Below are positions 46,951 through 58,321 of a stretch of DNA of 64,000 nucleotides, piece after piece; positions within the stretch are counted from its first letter, which is position 1; every line of letters begins with the position of its first letter. The translations under genes and the position numbers were made by a program. Under the pieces are notes generated by a model. The model saw only the letters and a program-made list of their open reading frames with translations, was not told the origin of the DNA and did no database searches. The stretch comes from Anisus vortex (Eukaryota; Mollusca; Gastropoda; Planorbidae), in the NCBI GenBank assembly GCA_949126835.1, contig OX421493.1:60709898-60773897 (forward strand), in the 5' to 3' direction.

Positions 46951-48116
46951 CGGAGTGATTATTCGCACAGTTCTTCATATAACGCTAAGCGTTATATGAA
47001 GATTTCTAGCTGCAGATAACGTTCGGCGTTATTCGAAGATTCGCACAGGTCTTAATGTTCTATTGGCCTATATATACTGTTTATTGTTAAAGTTGAACAA
47101 GATTTCATGGCCCAATGGTTAGTGCTGTCAGCTGGCAACCGGGGTGTCGCAGGTTCGACCCCAGCTATTTCCACTTTTTTTATTTTTTTTATTTATTATT
47201 ATTATTATTCAATTTGAGTACAATGGGATACGTATATACGGTAAATACATGAATATTTTGGTTGTAAGTAGCCTTTAGTCACTGTCAGCCAGAAAATACA
47301 ATAGCTGACTCCTAAGCCTAAGCCTAAATGATACTTTTTCTTACGATAAATGATGGTATGATAGGCCTAGTCACCTAGTCCTAGTGATAATAATAATAGT
47401 TCTAAAGTCTAAAGTGTGCGCAAATGTCTATTTCAAAAGAAAATTGTGCTTGAGTACAAATGGTTATTTAATATTGTTTTAAGTGTGCTGAAAGACAGAA
47501 ATTATGAAATCAAGTAGCCTAAATTTCCTTTTATTTGGATCCATAAAGTAATCTTATCTAATACCGCGGGCCACGGATGAGCGTAGGACGCAATAGGCCT
47601 AATCTTCTTTATAGAAGGAGCGTCTGTAATGTATAAGATAAGTCGATAAGATAATTAATTCAAACAAAAAGGTTAGGCCTATTTAGCCTAGATGTTAGTA
47701 TTAGTAGGATATTGTTAGGGTCGAAAGGCTTACTTCAAGTCAAATTCAAATAGGGTTAGGCCCTGTTAGGGCTTTATTTTTATCAATAAATACCTCCTTC
47801 TAGCTAGGAATATGATCTTATTCTTAAATAATAGACTTTAGGCTAGTTTAGGCCTATCTATAGATTAGTAGGCCTATGGCCTATCTAGGCTACTATAACT
47901 ATAAGATAATAAGTATAGGCCTAAGTTAATATAAGTCATAAGTTACAGTAGGCATATTGCCTAACTCTCACAATTGTTCGAAAATTTGGGTCTGCCGTTA
48001 ACACTCGGCGTTTTTAAAAAATTTGGGTCTTCCGATAACGCTCGGCGTTATTCGAAGATTTGGTTCTTCCGATAACGCTCGGCGTTATATGAACAGTTCT
48101 TCGAATAACGCTTTCC
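46951..48116. mobile_element. TIR element 2 with palindromic ends and internal tRNA-like block
   Basis: The left end begins CGGAGTGATTATTCGCACAG, as TIR element 1 begins CGGAGTG. The flanks are exactly TTTTAATAA at 46942-46950 and TTTTAATAA at 48117-48125, a 9-bp target-site duplication. Both ends carry short palindromes: TATAACGCTAAGCGTTATA near 46979, ATAACGTTCGGCGTTAT near 47017, and several ATAACGCTCGGCGTTAT units at 48035-48095 in steps of about 37 bp. A tRNA-like block sits just inside the left end. The core is AT-rich with no frame. It is a non-autonomous DNA element of unassigned superfamily and a relative of 36691-38006. Confidence 0.75.
47101..47174 (+). repeat. tRNA-like block inside TIR element 2
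   Basis: CATGGCCCAATGGTTAGTGC (A box like), GGTTCGACCCC (B box), then a T run. It shares GCTGGCAACCGG and GTCGCAGGTTCGA with the block at 36832-36907. The acceptor stem does not pair, so it is not a functional tRNA. Confidence 0.65.
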
Positions 48117-48125
48117 TTTTAATAA

Positions 48126-49123
48126 ATATTTTCTGTAATTTTGGCAAAAAAATTTTTTTTTTCCCTTAGTATTGTAGTAGGCCCAATCCTATTTTAAACT
48201 ATTTAGTTTTTCAATGGTCAGTATAAAATAGAATAATATGCGTTTAAATTTATAGTTCAGAGATGTAGGCCTAGGGCCTAGAGCTAAAAAATGTGTCGGT
48301 TTTTAAGAAAATATTAGATATAGTCTAGTCTAGGCCTACTTGATGTCTCGCAAAATTGTATTGTTTTGTTTTACAAATGCGATAACCGGTCATTGGGTAA
48401 TCATTCATATGTCATGGCATTGCTTCGGTAGGCCTAGAGATTCATTGTTGTTGTTTTTTAATTCAGGTTATTTTTTAAATCGCTACATTTTTTTATGAAA
48501 AAAAATTCATCATCGGTCTCGTGTAACTGTTTTACGTTTTGATGCCATTTTTAATCGAAAGGTTTTCAATGCGCATGCGTAGTGTGGCTCAAACAGCTGT
48601 TCGGCTACACTCGGAAGGCTACGTCCTCATCGTCTGCTGTGACTTCGGCTTCCGGCATCTTTATTTTTTACACACGCACGCTTAGAAATTGTGTTACAGA
48701 TTTCTTGTTTTTTATCCGGGACGTGAAAAAATTTCCTTATTTTCCGGATCCGATGTTAATATTTATTTATTTACGGGACAAATACGGAAATTCCAGGACG
48801 GTAGGCAGGCCTGCTAATGATCATATTTGTCAGACAGGATACTTTAATTTTTTTTTTACTGCTAACTTACAAATATTGACAAACAATGTTTACACGTGAT
48901 TTTTAACATTACAGTTAGCAAAAAGTTTTATATCATGACCTGTTTTATATCACGACCAATTTACATGTACAAGTTATTCTACATCATTACAGTGTATGTT
49001 TGACCTTGACTAGAATAGTCACCTTAAAATTCCAAACATTATTACACAGATTTAGCTATAAAACTATGTATTTGTTAAATCTTTATTATTTTTTTACTAA
49101 TATAATAATATTTAGTTAAAAAA
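48126..49123. other. AT-rich region with a promoter-like island
   Basis: No gene is supported. The 105-codon frame from 48582 starts inside the promoter-like island and has no recognisable features. The left limit of the gag array is at 49124. Confidence 0.4.
48565..48660. promoter_or_regulatory. Possible TATA-less promoter (NRF1-like and ETS-like sites)
   Basis: A small GC-richer island in AT-rich DNA. It has the palindrome GCGCATGCG (48571-48579), the NRF1 core, and CTTCCGGC (48649-48656), an ETS-type site 70 bp away. The pair is common in animal housekeeping promoters. No supported transcript start or downstream exon was found, so the call is tentative. Confidence 0.3.
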
Positions 49124-49141
49124 TTGATTTTTTAACTACAG

Positions 49142-49302
49142 ATGCCTTAGTGGTACAGCGTGTGGACAGGAGAGGCTAATGGACATCTGCAGAAGATGTG
49201 TCTTGACAACAGCCAAAGCAACAATTGGCATGACAGCTGAACTGGTCACTGGACATCAGCAGAAAGGACACAACACTTGATGATGAACTACACTAAGAAA
49301 AA
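49142..49302 (+). other. Exon-like segment repeated in each gag unit
   Basis: Preceded by TTTTTTAACTACAG, a good acceptor, and followed by GTAAGAACC, a good donor. The frame from 49143 is open for 45 codons, starting CLSGTACGQERLMDICRRC, then TGA. Copy 1 differs from the other units at three nearby sites (CTT/CTC, GCG/GCA, GGA/GGT) and all three are silent in this frame. That is suggestive of a former coding exon on the plus strand, but three sites are few. It is repeated at about 50869, 52592, 54319, 56046 and 57769. Confidence 0.3.
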
Positions 49303-49694
49303 GTAAGAACCTTTATTTAATCATTGGGTTTAAACTTTAAACTAAGGTTGTAGAGCAGCCACATTTTTATGATAGGGGAGACCACTGATCTATAAAAAGT
49401 ATGGATAGCGCCTCCTTAATAAATTTATAGACCTGAACCTCTTAAACCCTTTCTCCACTATGAAGCTGCTTAATATTATTAAAAAATTGACAATAAAAAA
49501 AACAAATAAAGCAAATGAATTAAATTCTTATTTTAAATATAAATAGATAAGGTTTAATTTAAATAAACCAGAAAACATAACAATAAACTGATCTGATGAA
49601 TAAAAGTGACATAAAAAAATCACTGACCATATCTCGATCAGTTGCAATAGTTGATAATGGAATTTAGAAACCATCATATCGTAATCAAATTCAC

Positions 49695-50645
49695 TTATTC
49701 CAAACCTCTAATACTAAAAACATCTATACACATATTTAATTGTACCCTTGGCATATTCTTTTTCATGTTGAATGAAAATACATATTCATGTGTGGAATCA
49801 TCATCTTCCAGATTATATATTCTTGAGTCTTGTTTTTTTTCTTTATGTTTATTGTCAGTTCTCAGTTTATTTTTACACATAGATGAAAAATGGTTGACTT
49901 TTCTGCAATTGTGGCATGTTTTACCATGTGCTGGGCTATTGCCTTGACCACCTGGATAAGGCCATTTACCCCCACAATTCCTGCAACTGATATTATGCAG
50001 TCTTTCTTTACCATGAAAGGACTGATCATGTCTTTTATGCTGTTTCTTACCAAAAGTTGTATTAGTGCCTATTTTCTGAACTTGATCATTATTGATTCTT
50101 TTATTGAAGTCTTCAGCCAATTCCATTGTCTTAGCATAATGGAGTAAGGCATTGAGAGACATCTCCGGAGTGGAGAGACCTTTTTCCCTCACTTTGGAAG
50201 ACTTGCATCCCACGATCAATTGAGATTTAATTTCACTTTCTGCATTAGTAAAATTACAAGTTTTGGCAAGTTGATACAGATCTTGGTAGAATTCCTCTAT
50301 ATGTGTTGACTGTTGTATTTTATGTCGAAAAGTATATTTTTGCATCTCAACGTTCATTTTGGGATTGAAGTAGCTTGTTAGTTGCTTTACAATTTGACTA
50401 AATGGATCTTCCCCCTCAGTCTCAGCAGCTGTTGTACTTGACTGTGATAGTGATAACGATTCTATTTGGTCATTGAGTTTTTCACCACCATATGTTAATA
50501 GTAAAGCTTTCTTTTGCTCAACATTCGTGATGTTGTAAGCTGTGAAAAGATTTTTTAGTCTATTTATCCATTTTGACCATCGGATTGTAACTCCCTCTGA
50601 TTGACAATCAAATGTTGGATATTGTGGTAACATAAAAGACGCCAT
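49695..50645 (-). CDS. Ty3/gypsy-type Gag, copy 1 (open, 316 codons)
   Basis: Minus-strand frame with an ATG at 50645. The N-terminal half is capsid-like: IRWSKWINRLKNLF near residue 21, then FNPKMNVEMQKYTFRHKIQQ near 93 and EEFYQDLYQLAKTCNF near 117, the usual retrotransposon Gag core. A zinc knuckle follows, CHNCRKVNHFSSMC (Cys244, Cys247, His252, Cys257; CX2CX4HX4C). Before it stands CRNCGG...AHGKTC, where the usual third cysteine is Ser. The frame ends shortly after YVFSFNMKKNMPRVQLNM, where related elements run into protease; no protease, RT or integrase follows. Gag normally packages element RNA into cytoplasmic particles. This is the only copy of six without a nonsense change, so it is either the source copy or one kept open. 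Confidence 0.85.
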   Translation of the reverse strand: MASFMLPQYPTFDCQSEGVTIRWSKWINRLKNLFTAYNITNVEQKKALLLTYGGEKLNDQIESLSLSQSSTTAAETEGEDPFSQIVKQLTSYFNPKMNVEMQKYTFRHKIQQSTHIEEFYQDLYQLAKTCNFTNAESEIKSQLIVGCKSSKVREKGLSTPEMSLNALLHYAKTMELAEDFNKRINNDQVQKIGTNTTFGKKQHKRHDQSFHGKERLHNISCRNCGGKWPYPGGQGNSPAHGKTCHNCRKVNHFSSMCKNKLRTDNKHKEKKQDSRIYNLEDDDSTHEYVFSFNMKKNMPRVQLNMCIDVFSIRGLE

Positions 50646-50757
50646 GTTCTATTCTATTTTCAATGTATCCCTTTGAGACGTCTGATGCAATCTCAAACTA
50701 AGAAATGTAATGTAATTTCTTTTATGAATATTATATTCCTGTTGGGACTTAAAATAA

Positions 50758-50850
50758 CCAACCTTCTCGTCGCCAATATAGTGTTTCTTATGTGGTGGTC
50801 TTATGCTATGTAGGTGCATGGGTTATTCGTTACATAAGTAACAGGAAAAA
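50758..50850 (-). repeat. PBS-like site and LTR 3' remnant, unit 1
   Basis: On the minus strand, 74 bp ending GAAACACTATA (50850-50777) equal the end of the complete LTR at 59404-59667. TTGGCGACGAGAAGGTTGG (to 50758) follows directly, in the position of a tRNA primer-binding site. The remnant shows that the tandem unit was cut inside the LTR. The same arrangement occurs at the right end of every unit. Confidence 0.75.
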
Positions 50851-52573
50851 TTGATTTTTTAACTACAGATGCCTCAGTGGTACAGCATGTGGTCAGGAGA
50901 GGCTAATGAACATCTGCAGAAGATGTGTCTTGACAACAGCCAAAGCAACAATTGGCATGACAGCTGAACTGGTCACTGGACATCAGCAGAAAGGACACAA
51001 CACTTGATGATGAACTACACTAGGAAAAAGTAAGAACCTTTATTTAATCATTGGGTTTAAACTTTAAACTAAGGTTGTAGAGCAGCCACATTTTTATGAT
51101 AGGGGAGACCACTGATCTATAAAAAGTATGGATAGTGCCTCCTTAATAAATTTATAGACCTGAACCTCTTAACCCTTTCTCCACTATGAAGCTGCTTAAT
51201 ATTATAAAAAAATTGACAATAAAAAAAACAAATAAAGCAAATGAATTAAATTCTTATTTTAAATATAAATAGATAAGGTTTAATTTAAACCAGAAAACAT
51301 AACAATAAACTGATCTGATGAATAAAAGTGACATGAAAAAATCACTGACCATACCTCGATCAGTTGCAATAGTTGATAATGGATTTTAGAAATCATCATA
51401 TCGTAATCAAATTCACTTATTCCAAACCTCTAATACTATAAACATCTATACACATATTTAATTGTACCCTTGGCATATTCTTTTTCATGTTGAATGAAAA
51501 TACATATTCATGTGTGGAATCATCATTTTCCAGATTATGTATTCTTGAGTCTTGTTTTTTTTTCTTTATGTTTATTGTCAGTTCTCAGTTTATTTTTACA
51601 CATAGATGAAAAATGGTTGACTTTTCTGCAATTGTGGCATGTTTTACCATGTGCTGGGCTATTGCTTTGACCACCTGAATGAGGCCATTTATCCCCACAA
51701 TTCCTGCAACTGATATTATGCAGTCTTTCTTTACCATGAAAGGACTGATCATGTCTTTTATGCTGTTTCTTACCAAAAGTTGTATTAGTGCCTATTTTCT
51801 GAACTTGATCATTATTGATTCTTTTATTGAAGTCTTCAGCCAATTCCATTGTCTTAGCATATTGGAGTAAGGCATTGAGAGACATCTCCGGAGTGGAGAG
51901 ACCTTTTTCCCTCACTTTGGAAGACTTGCATCCCACGATCAATTGAGATTTAATTTCACTTTCTGCATTAGTAAAATTACAAGTTTTGGCAAGTTGATAC
52001 AGATCTTGGTAGAATTCCTCTATATGTGTTGACTGTTGTATTTTATGTCAAAAAGTATATTTTTGCATCTCAACGTTCATTTTGGGATTGAAGTAGCTTG
52101 TTAGTTGCTTTACAATTTGACTAAATGGATCTTCCCCCTCAGTCTCAGCAGCTGTTGTACTTGACTGTGATAGTGATAACGATTCTATTTGGTCATTGAG
52201 TTTTTTACCACCATATGTTAATAGTAAAGCTTTCTTTTGCTCAACATTCGTGATGTTGTAAGCTGTGAAAAGATTTTTTAGTCTATTTATCCATTTTGAC
52301 CATCGGATTGTAACTCCCTCTGATTGACAATCAAATGTTGGATATTGTGGTAACATAAAAGACGCCATGTTCTATTCTATTTTCAATGTATCCCTTTGAG
52401 ACGTCTGATGCAATCTCAAACTAAGAAATGTAATGTAATTTCTTTTATGAATATTATATTCCTGTTGGGACTTAAAATAACCAACCTTCTCGTCGCCAAT
52501 ATAGTGTTTCTTATGTGGTGGTCTTATGCTATGTAGGTGCATGGGTTATTAGTTACATAAGTAACAGGAAAAA
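50851..52573. repeat. Tandem gag unit 2 (1,723 bp)
   Basis: Second unit. It has a 4-bp shorter GGTTTAATTTAAACCAG site near 51280 and CCATACCTCG near 51350, both shared only with unit 5. Confidence 0.9.
51474..52368 (-). pseudogene. Gag copy 2, broken
   Basis: Same gag as copy 1. Codon 107 (CGA, Arg) is TGA, a CpG-type transition. An extra T in the T run near 51555 shifts the frame at about codon 270, after the zinc knuckle. The knuckle itself (near 51600) is intact in sequence. Two open pieces remain: 52368-52048 and 51942-51535. Confidence 0.85.
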
Positions 52574-54300
52574 TTGATTTTTTTACTACAGATGCCTCAG
52601 TGGTACAGCATGTGGTCAGGAGAGGCTAATGGACATCTGCAGAAGATGTGTCTTGACAACAGCCAAAGCAACAATTGGCATGACAGCTGAACTGGTCACT
52701 GGACATCAGCAGAAAGGACACAACACTTGATGATGAACTACACTAGGAAAAAGTAAGAACCTTTATTTAATCATTGGGTTTAAACTTTAAACTAAGGTTG
52801 TAGAGCAGCCACATTTTTATGATAGGGGAGACCACTGATCTATAAAAAGTATGGATAGCGCCTCCTTAATAAATTTATAGACCTGAACCTCTTAACCCTT
52901 TCTCCACTATGAAGCTGCTTAATATTATAAAAAAATTGACAATAAAAAAAACAAATAAAGCAAATGAATTAAATTCTTATTTTAAATATAAATAGATAAG
53001 GTTTAATTTAAATTAAACCAGAAAACATAACAATAAACTGATCTGATGAATAAAAGTGACATAAAAAAATCACTGACCATATCTCGATCAGTTGCAATAG
53101 TTGATAATGGAATTTAGAAATCATCATATCGTAATCAAATTCACTTATTCCAAACCTCTAATACTATAAACATCTATACACATATTTAATTGTACCCTTG
53201 GCATATTCTTTTTCATGTTGAATGAAAATACATATTCATGTGTGGAATCATCATCTTCCAGATTATGTATTCTTGAGTCTTGTTTTTTTTCTTTATGTTT
53301 ATTGTCAGTTCTCAGTTTATTTTTACACATAGATGAAAAATGGTTGACTTTTCTGCAATTGTGGCATGTTTTACCATGTGCTGGGCTATTGCTTTGACCA
53401 CCTGAATGAGGCCATTTATCCCCACAATTCCTGCAACTGATATTATGCAGTCTTTCTTTACCATGAAAGGACTGATCATGTCTTTTATGCTGTTTCTTAC
53501 CAAAAGTTGTATTAGTGCCTATTTTCTGAACTTGATCATTATTGATTCTTTTATTGAAGTCTTAAGCCAATTCCATTGTCTTAGCATATTGGAGTAAGGC
53601 ATTGAGAGACATCTCCGGAGTGGAGAGACCTTTTTCCCTCACTTTGGAAGACTTGCATCCCACGATCAATTGAGATTTAATTTCACTTTCTGCATTAGTA
53701 AAATTACAAGTTTTGGCAAGTTGATACAGATCTTGGTAGAATTCCTCTATATGTGTTGACTGTTGTATTTTATGTCGAAAAGTATATTTTTGCATCCCAA
53801 CGTTCATTTTGGGATTGAAGTAGCTTGTTAGTTGCTTTACAATTTGACTAAATGGATCTTCCCCCTCAGTCTCAGCAGCTGTTGTACTTGACTGTGATAG
53901 TGATAACGATTCTATTTGGTCATTGAGTTTTTTACCACCATATGTTAATAGTAAAGCTTTCTTTTGCTCAACATTCGTGATGTTGTAAGCTGTGAAAAGA
54001 TTTTTTAGTCTATTTATCCATTTTGACCATCGGATTGTAACTCCCTCTGATTGACAATCAAATGTTGGATATTGTGGTAACATAAAAGACGCCATGTTCT
54101 ATTCTATTTTCAATGTATCCCTTTGAGACGTCTGATGCAATCTCAAACTAAGAAATGTAATGTAATTTCTTTTATGAATATTATATTCCTGTTGGGACTT
54201 AAAATAACCAACCTTCTCGTCGCCAATATAGTGTTTCTTATGTGGTGGTCTTATGCTATGTAGGTGCATGGGTTATTAGTTACATAAGTAACAGGAAAAA
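52574..54300. repeat. Tandem gag unit 3 (1,727 bp)
   Basis: Third unit. Its left part pairs with unit 6, 5,177 bp away. Confidence 0.9.
53145..54095 (-). pseudogene. Gag copy 3, broken
   Basis: Codon 178 (GAA, Glu) is TAA, so the frame stops after 177 codons. That leaves the capsid-like part (54095-53562) separate from the zinc-knuckle part. Otherwise full length. It carries MNVGMQ where copy 1 has MNVEMQ. Confidence 0.85.
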
Positions 54301-56027
54301 TTGATTTTTTTACTACAGATGCCTCAGTGGTACAGCATGTGGTCAGGAGAGGCTAATGGACATCTGCAGAAGATGTGTCTTGACAACAGCCAAAGCAACA
54401 ATTGGCATGACAGCTGAACTGGTCACTGGACATCAGCAGAAAGGACACAACACTTGATGATGAACTACACTAGGAAAAAGTAAGAACCTTTATTTAATCA
54501 TTGGGTTTAAACTTTAAACTAAGGTTGTAGAGCAGCCACATTTTTATGATAGGGGAGACCACTGATCTATAAAAAGTATGGATAGCGCCTCCTTAATAAA
54601 TTTATAGACCTGAACCTCTTAACCCTTTCTCCACTATGAAGCTGCTTAATATTATAAAAAAATTGACAATAAAAAAAACAAATAAAGCAAATGAATTAAA
54701 TTCTTATTTTAAATATAAATAGATAAGGTTTAATTTAAATTAAACCAGAAAACATAACAATAAACTGATCTGATGAATAAAAGTGACATAAAAAAATCAC
54801 TGACCATATCTCGATCAGTTGCAATAGTTGATAATGGAATTTAGAAATCATCATATCGTAATCAAATTCACTTATTCCAAACCTCTAATACTAAAAACAT
54901 CTATACACATATTTAATTGTACCCTTGGCATATTCTTTTTCATGTTGAATGAAAATACATATTCATGTGTGGAATCATCATCTTCCAGATTATGTATTCT
55001 TGAGTCTTGTTTTTTTTCTTTATGTTTATTGTCAGTTCTCAGTTTATTTTTACACATAGATGAAAAATGGTTGACTTTTCTGCAATTGTGGCATGTTTTA
55101 CCATGTGCTGGGCTATTGCTTTGACCACCTGGATAAGGCCATTTACCCCCACAATTCCTGCAACTGATATTATGCAGTCTTTCTTTACCATGAAAGGACT
55201 GATCATGTCTTTTATGCTGTTTCTTACCAAAAGTTGTATTAGTGCCTATTTTCTGAACTTGATCATTATTGATTCTTTTATTGAAGTCTTCAGCCAATTC
55301 CATTGTCTTAGCATAATGGAGTAAGGCATTGAGAGACATCTCCGGAGTGGAGAGACCTTTTTCCCTCACTTTGGAAGACTTGCATCCCACGATCAATTGA
55401 GATTTAATTTCACTTTCTGCATTAGTAAAATTACAAGTTTTGGCAAGTTGATAGAGATCTTGGTAGAATTCCTCTATATGTGTTGACTGTTGTATTTTAT
55501 GTCAAAAAGTATATTTTTGCATCTCAACGTTCATTTTGGGATTGAAGTAGCTTGTTAGTTGCTTTACAATTTGACTAAATGGATCTTCCCCCTCAGTCTC
55601 AGCAGCTGTTGTACTTGACTGTGATAGTGATAACGATTCTATTTGGTCATTGAGTTTTTCACCACCATATGTTAATAGTAAAGCTTTCTTTTGCTCAACA
55701 TTCGTGATGTTGTAAGCTGTGAAAAGATTTTTTAGTCTATTTATCCATTTTGACCATCGGATTGTAACTCCCTCTGATTGACAATCAAATGTTGGATATT
55801 GTGGTAACATAAAAGACGCCATGTTCTATTCTATTTTCAATGTATCCCTTTGAGACGTCTAATGCAATCTCAAACTAAGAAATGTAATGTAATTTCTTTT
55901 ATGAATATTATATTCCTGTTGGGACTTAAAATAACCAACCTTCTCGTCGCCAATATAGTGTTTCTTATGTGGTGGTCTTATGCTATGTAGGTGCATGGGT
56001 TATTAGTTACATAAGTAACAGGAAAAA
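54301..56027. repeat. Tandem gag unit 4 (1,727 bp)
   Basis: Fourth unit. Its left half matches unit 1 (CTAAAAACATC near 54893, as at 49716), but its gag 5' part resembles unit 2. Confidence 0.9.
54872..55822 (-). pseudogene. Gag copy 4, broken
   Basis: Codon 107 is TGA as in copy 2, giving pieces 55822-55502 and 55396-54872. From the knuckle onward it matches copy 1 (GGKWPYPGGQ, LLHYAKT). It is therefore a mosaic of copy-1-like and copy-2-like halves. Confidence 0.85.
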
Positions 56028-57750
56028 TTGATTTTTTAACTACAGATGCCTCAGTGGTACAGCATGTGGTCAGGAGAGGCTAATGGACATCTGCAGAAGA
56101 TGTGTCTTGACAACAGCCAAAGCAACAATTGGCATGACAGCTGAACTGGTCACTGGACATCAGCAGAAAGGACACAACACTTGATGATGAACTACACTAG
56201 GAAAAAGTAAGAACCTTTATTTAATCATTGGGTTTAAACTTTAAACTAAGGTTGTAGAGCAGCCACATTTTTATGATAGGGGAGACCACTGATCTATAAA
56301 AAGTATGGATAGCGCCTCCTTAATAAATTTATAGACCTGAACCTCTTAACCCTTTCTCCACTATGAAGCTGCTTAATATTATAAAAAAATTGACAATAAA
56401 AAAAACAAATAAAGCAAATGAATTAAATTCTTATTTTAAATACAAATAGATACGGTTTAATTTAAACCAGAAAACATAACAATAAACTGATCTGATGAAT
56501 AAAAGTGACATGAAAAAATCACTGACCATACCTCGATCAGTTGCAATAGTTGATAATGGATTTTAGAAATCATCATATCGTAATCAAATTCACTTATTCC
56601 AAACCTCTAATACTATAAACATCTATACACATATTTAAATGTACCCTTGGCATATTCTTTTTCATGTTGAATGAAAATACATATTCATGTGTGGAATCAT
56701 CATTTTCCAGATTATGTATTCTTGAGTCTTGTTTTTTTTTCTTTATGTTTATTGTCAGTTCTCAGTTTATTTTTACACATAGATGAAAAATGGTTGACTT
56801 TTCTGCAATTGTGGCATGTTTTACCATGTGCTGGGCTATTGCTTTGACCACCTGAATGAGGCCATTTATCCCCACAATTCCTGCAACTGATATTATGCAG
56901 TCTTTCTTTACCATGAAAGGACTGATCATGTCTTTTATGCTGTTTCTTACCAAAAGTTGTATTAGTGCCTATTTTCTGAACTTGATCATTATTGATTCTT
57001 TTATTGAAGTCTTAAGCCAATTCCATTGTCTTAGCATATTGGAGTAAGGCATTGAGAGACATCTCCGGAGTGGAGAGACCTTTTTCCCTCACTTTGGAAG
57101 ACTTGCATCCCACGATCAATTGAGATTTAATTTCACTTTCTGCATTAGTAAAATTACAAGTTTTGGCAAGTTGATACAGATCTTGGTAGAATTCCTCTAT
57201 ATGTGTTGACTGTTGTATTTTATGTCGAAAAGTATATTTTTGCATCCCAACGTTCATTTTGGGATTGAAGTAGCTTGTTAGTTGCTTTACAATTTGACTA
57301 AATGGATCTTCCCCCTCAGTCTCAGCAGCTGTTGTACTTGACTGTGATAGTGATAACGATTCTATTTGGTCATTGAGTTTTTTACCACCATATGTTAATA
57401 GTAAAGCTTTCTTTTGCTCAACATTCGTGATGTTGTAAGCTGTGAAAAGATTTTTTAGTCTATTTATCCATTTTGACCATCGGATTGTAACTCCCTCTGA
57501 TTGACAATCAAATGTTGGATATTGTGGTAACATAAAAGACGCCATGTTCTATTCTATTTTCAATGTATCCCTTTGAGACGTCTGATGCAATCTCAAACTA
57601 AGAAATGTAATGTAATTTCTTTTATGAATATTATATTCCTGTTGGGACTTAAAATAACCAACCTTCTCGTCGCCAATATAGTGTTTCTTATGTGGTGGTC
57701 TTATGCTATGTAGGTGCATGGGTTATTAGTTACATAAGTAACAGGAAAAA
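56028..57750. repeat. Tandem gag unit 5 (1,723 bp)
   Basis: Fifth unit. Its left part carries the unit-2 marks (short GGTTTAATTTAAACCAG site, CCATACCTCG). Confidence 0.9.
56651..57545 (-). pseudogene. Gag copy 5, broken
   Basis: Codon 178 is TAA as in copy 3, and the extra T near codon 270 is as in copy 2. MNVGMQ is shared with copy 3. It is thus a recombinant of a copy-2-like 3' part and a copy-3-like 5' part. Confidence 0.85.
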
Positions 57751-58321
57751 TTGATTTTTTTACTACAGATGCCTCAGTGGTACAGCATGTGGTCAGGAGA
57801 GGCTAATGGACATCTGCAGAAGATGTGTCTTGACAACAGCCAAAGCAACAATTGGCATGACAGCTGAACTGGTCACTGGACATCAGCAGAAAGGACACAA
57901 CACTTGATGATGAACTACACTAGGAAAAAGTAAGAACCTTTATTTAATCATTGGGTTTAAACTTTAAACTAAGGTTGTAGAGCAGCCACATTTTTATGAT
58001 AGGGGAGACCACTGATCTATAAAAAGTATGGATAGCGCCTCCTTAATAAATTTATAGACCTGAACCTCTTAACCCTTTCTCCACTATGAAGCTGCTTAAT
58101 ATTATAAAAAAATTGACAATAAAAAAAACAAATAAAGCAAATGAATTAAATTCTTATTTTAAATATAAATAGATAAGGTTTAATTTAAATTAAACCAGAA
58201 AACATAACAATAAACTGATCTGAAGAATAAAAGTGACATAAAAAAATCACTGACCATATCTCGATCAGTTGCAATAGTTGATAATGGAATTTAGAAATCA
58301 TCATATCGTAATCAAATTCAC

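Larger units (their letters stand above)
49124..50850. repeat. Tandem gag unit 1 (1,727 bp)
   Basis: The unit starts TTGATTTTTTAACTACAG and ends ...AACAGGAAAAA. From left to right it contains: a 161-bp exon-like stretch; AT-rich DNA; a minus-strand gag frame; the gag leader; a primer-binding-site-like CCAACCTTCTCGTCGCCAA; and the last 74 bp of an LTR (50777-50850). This is the only unit whose left flank is unique sequence. Confidence 0.9.

Noticed and set aside
48582..48899. 105-codon plus-strand frame
   Set aside because: Composition is like translated AT-rich DNA (Phe, Ile, Tyr runs), with no motif and no splice support.
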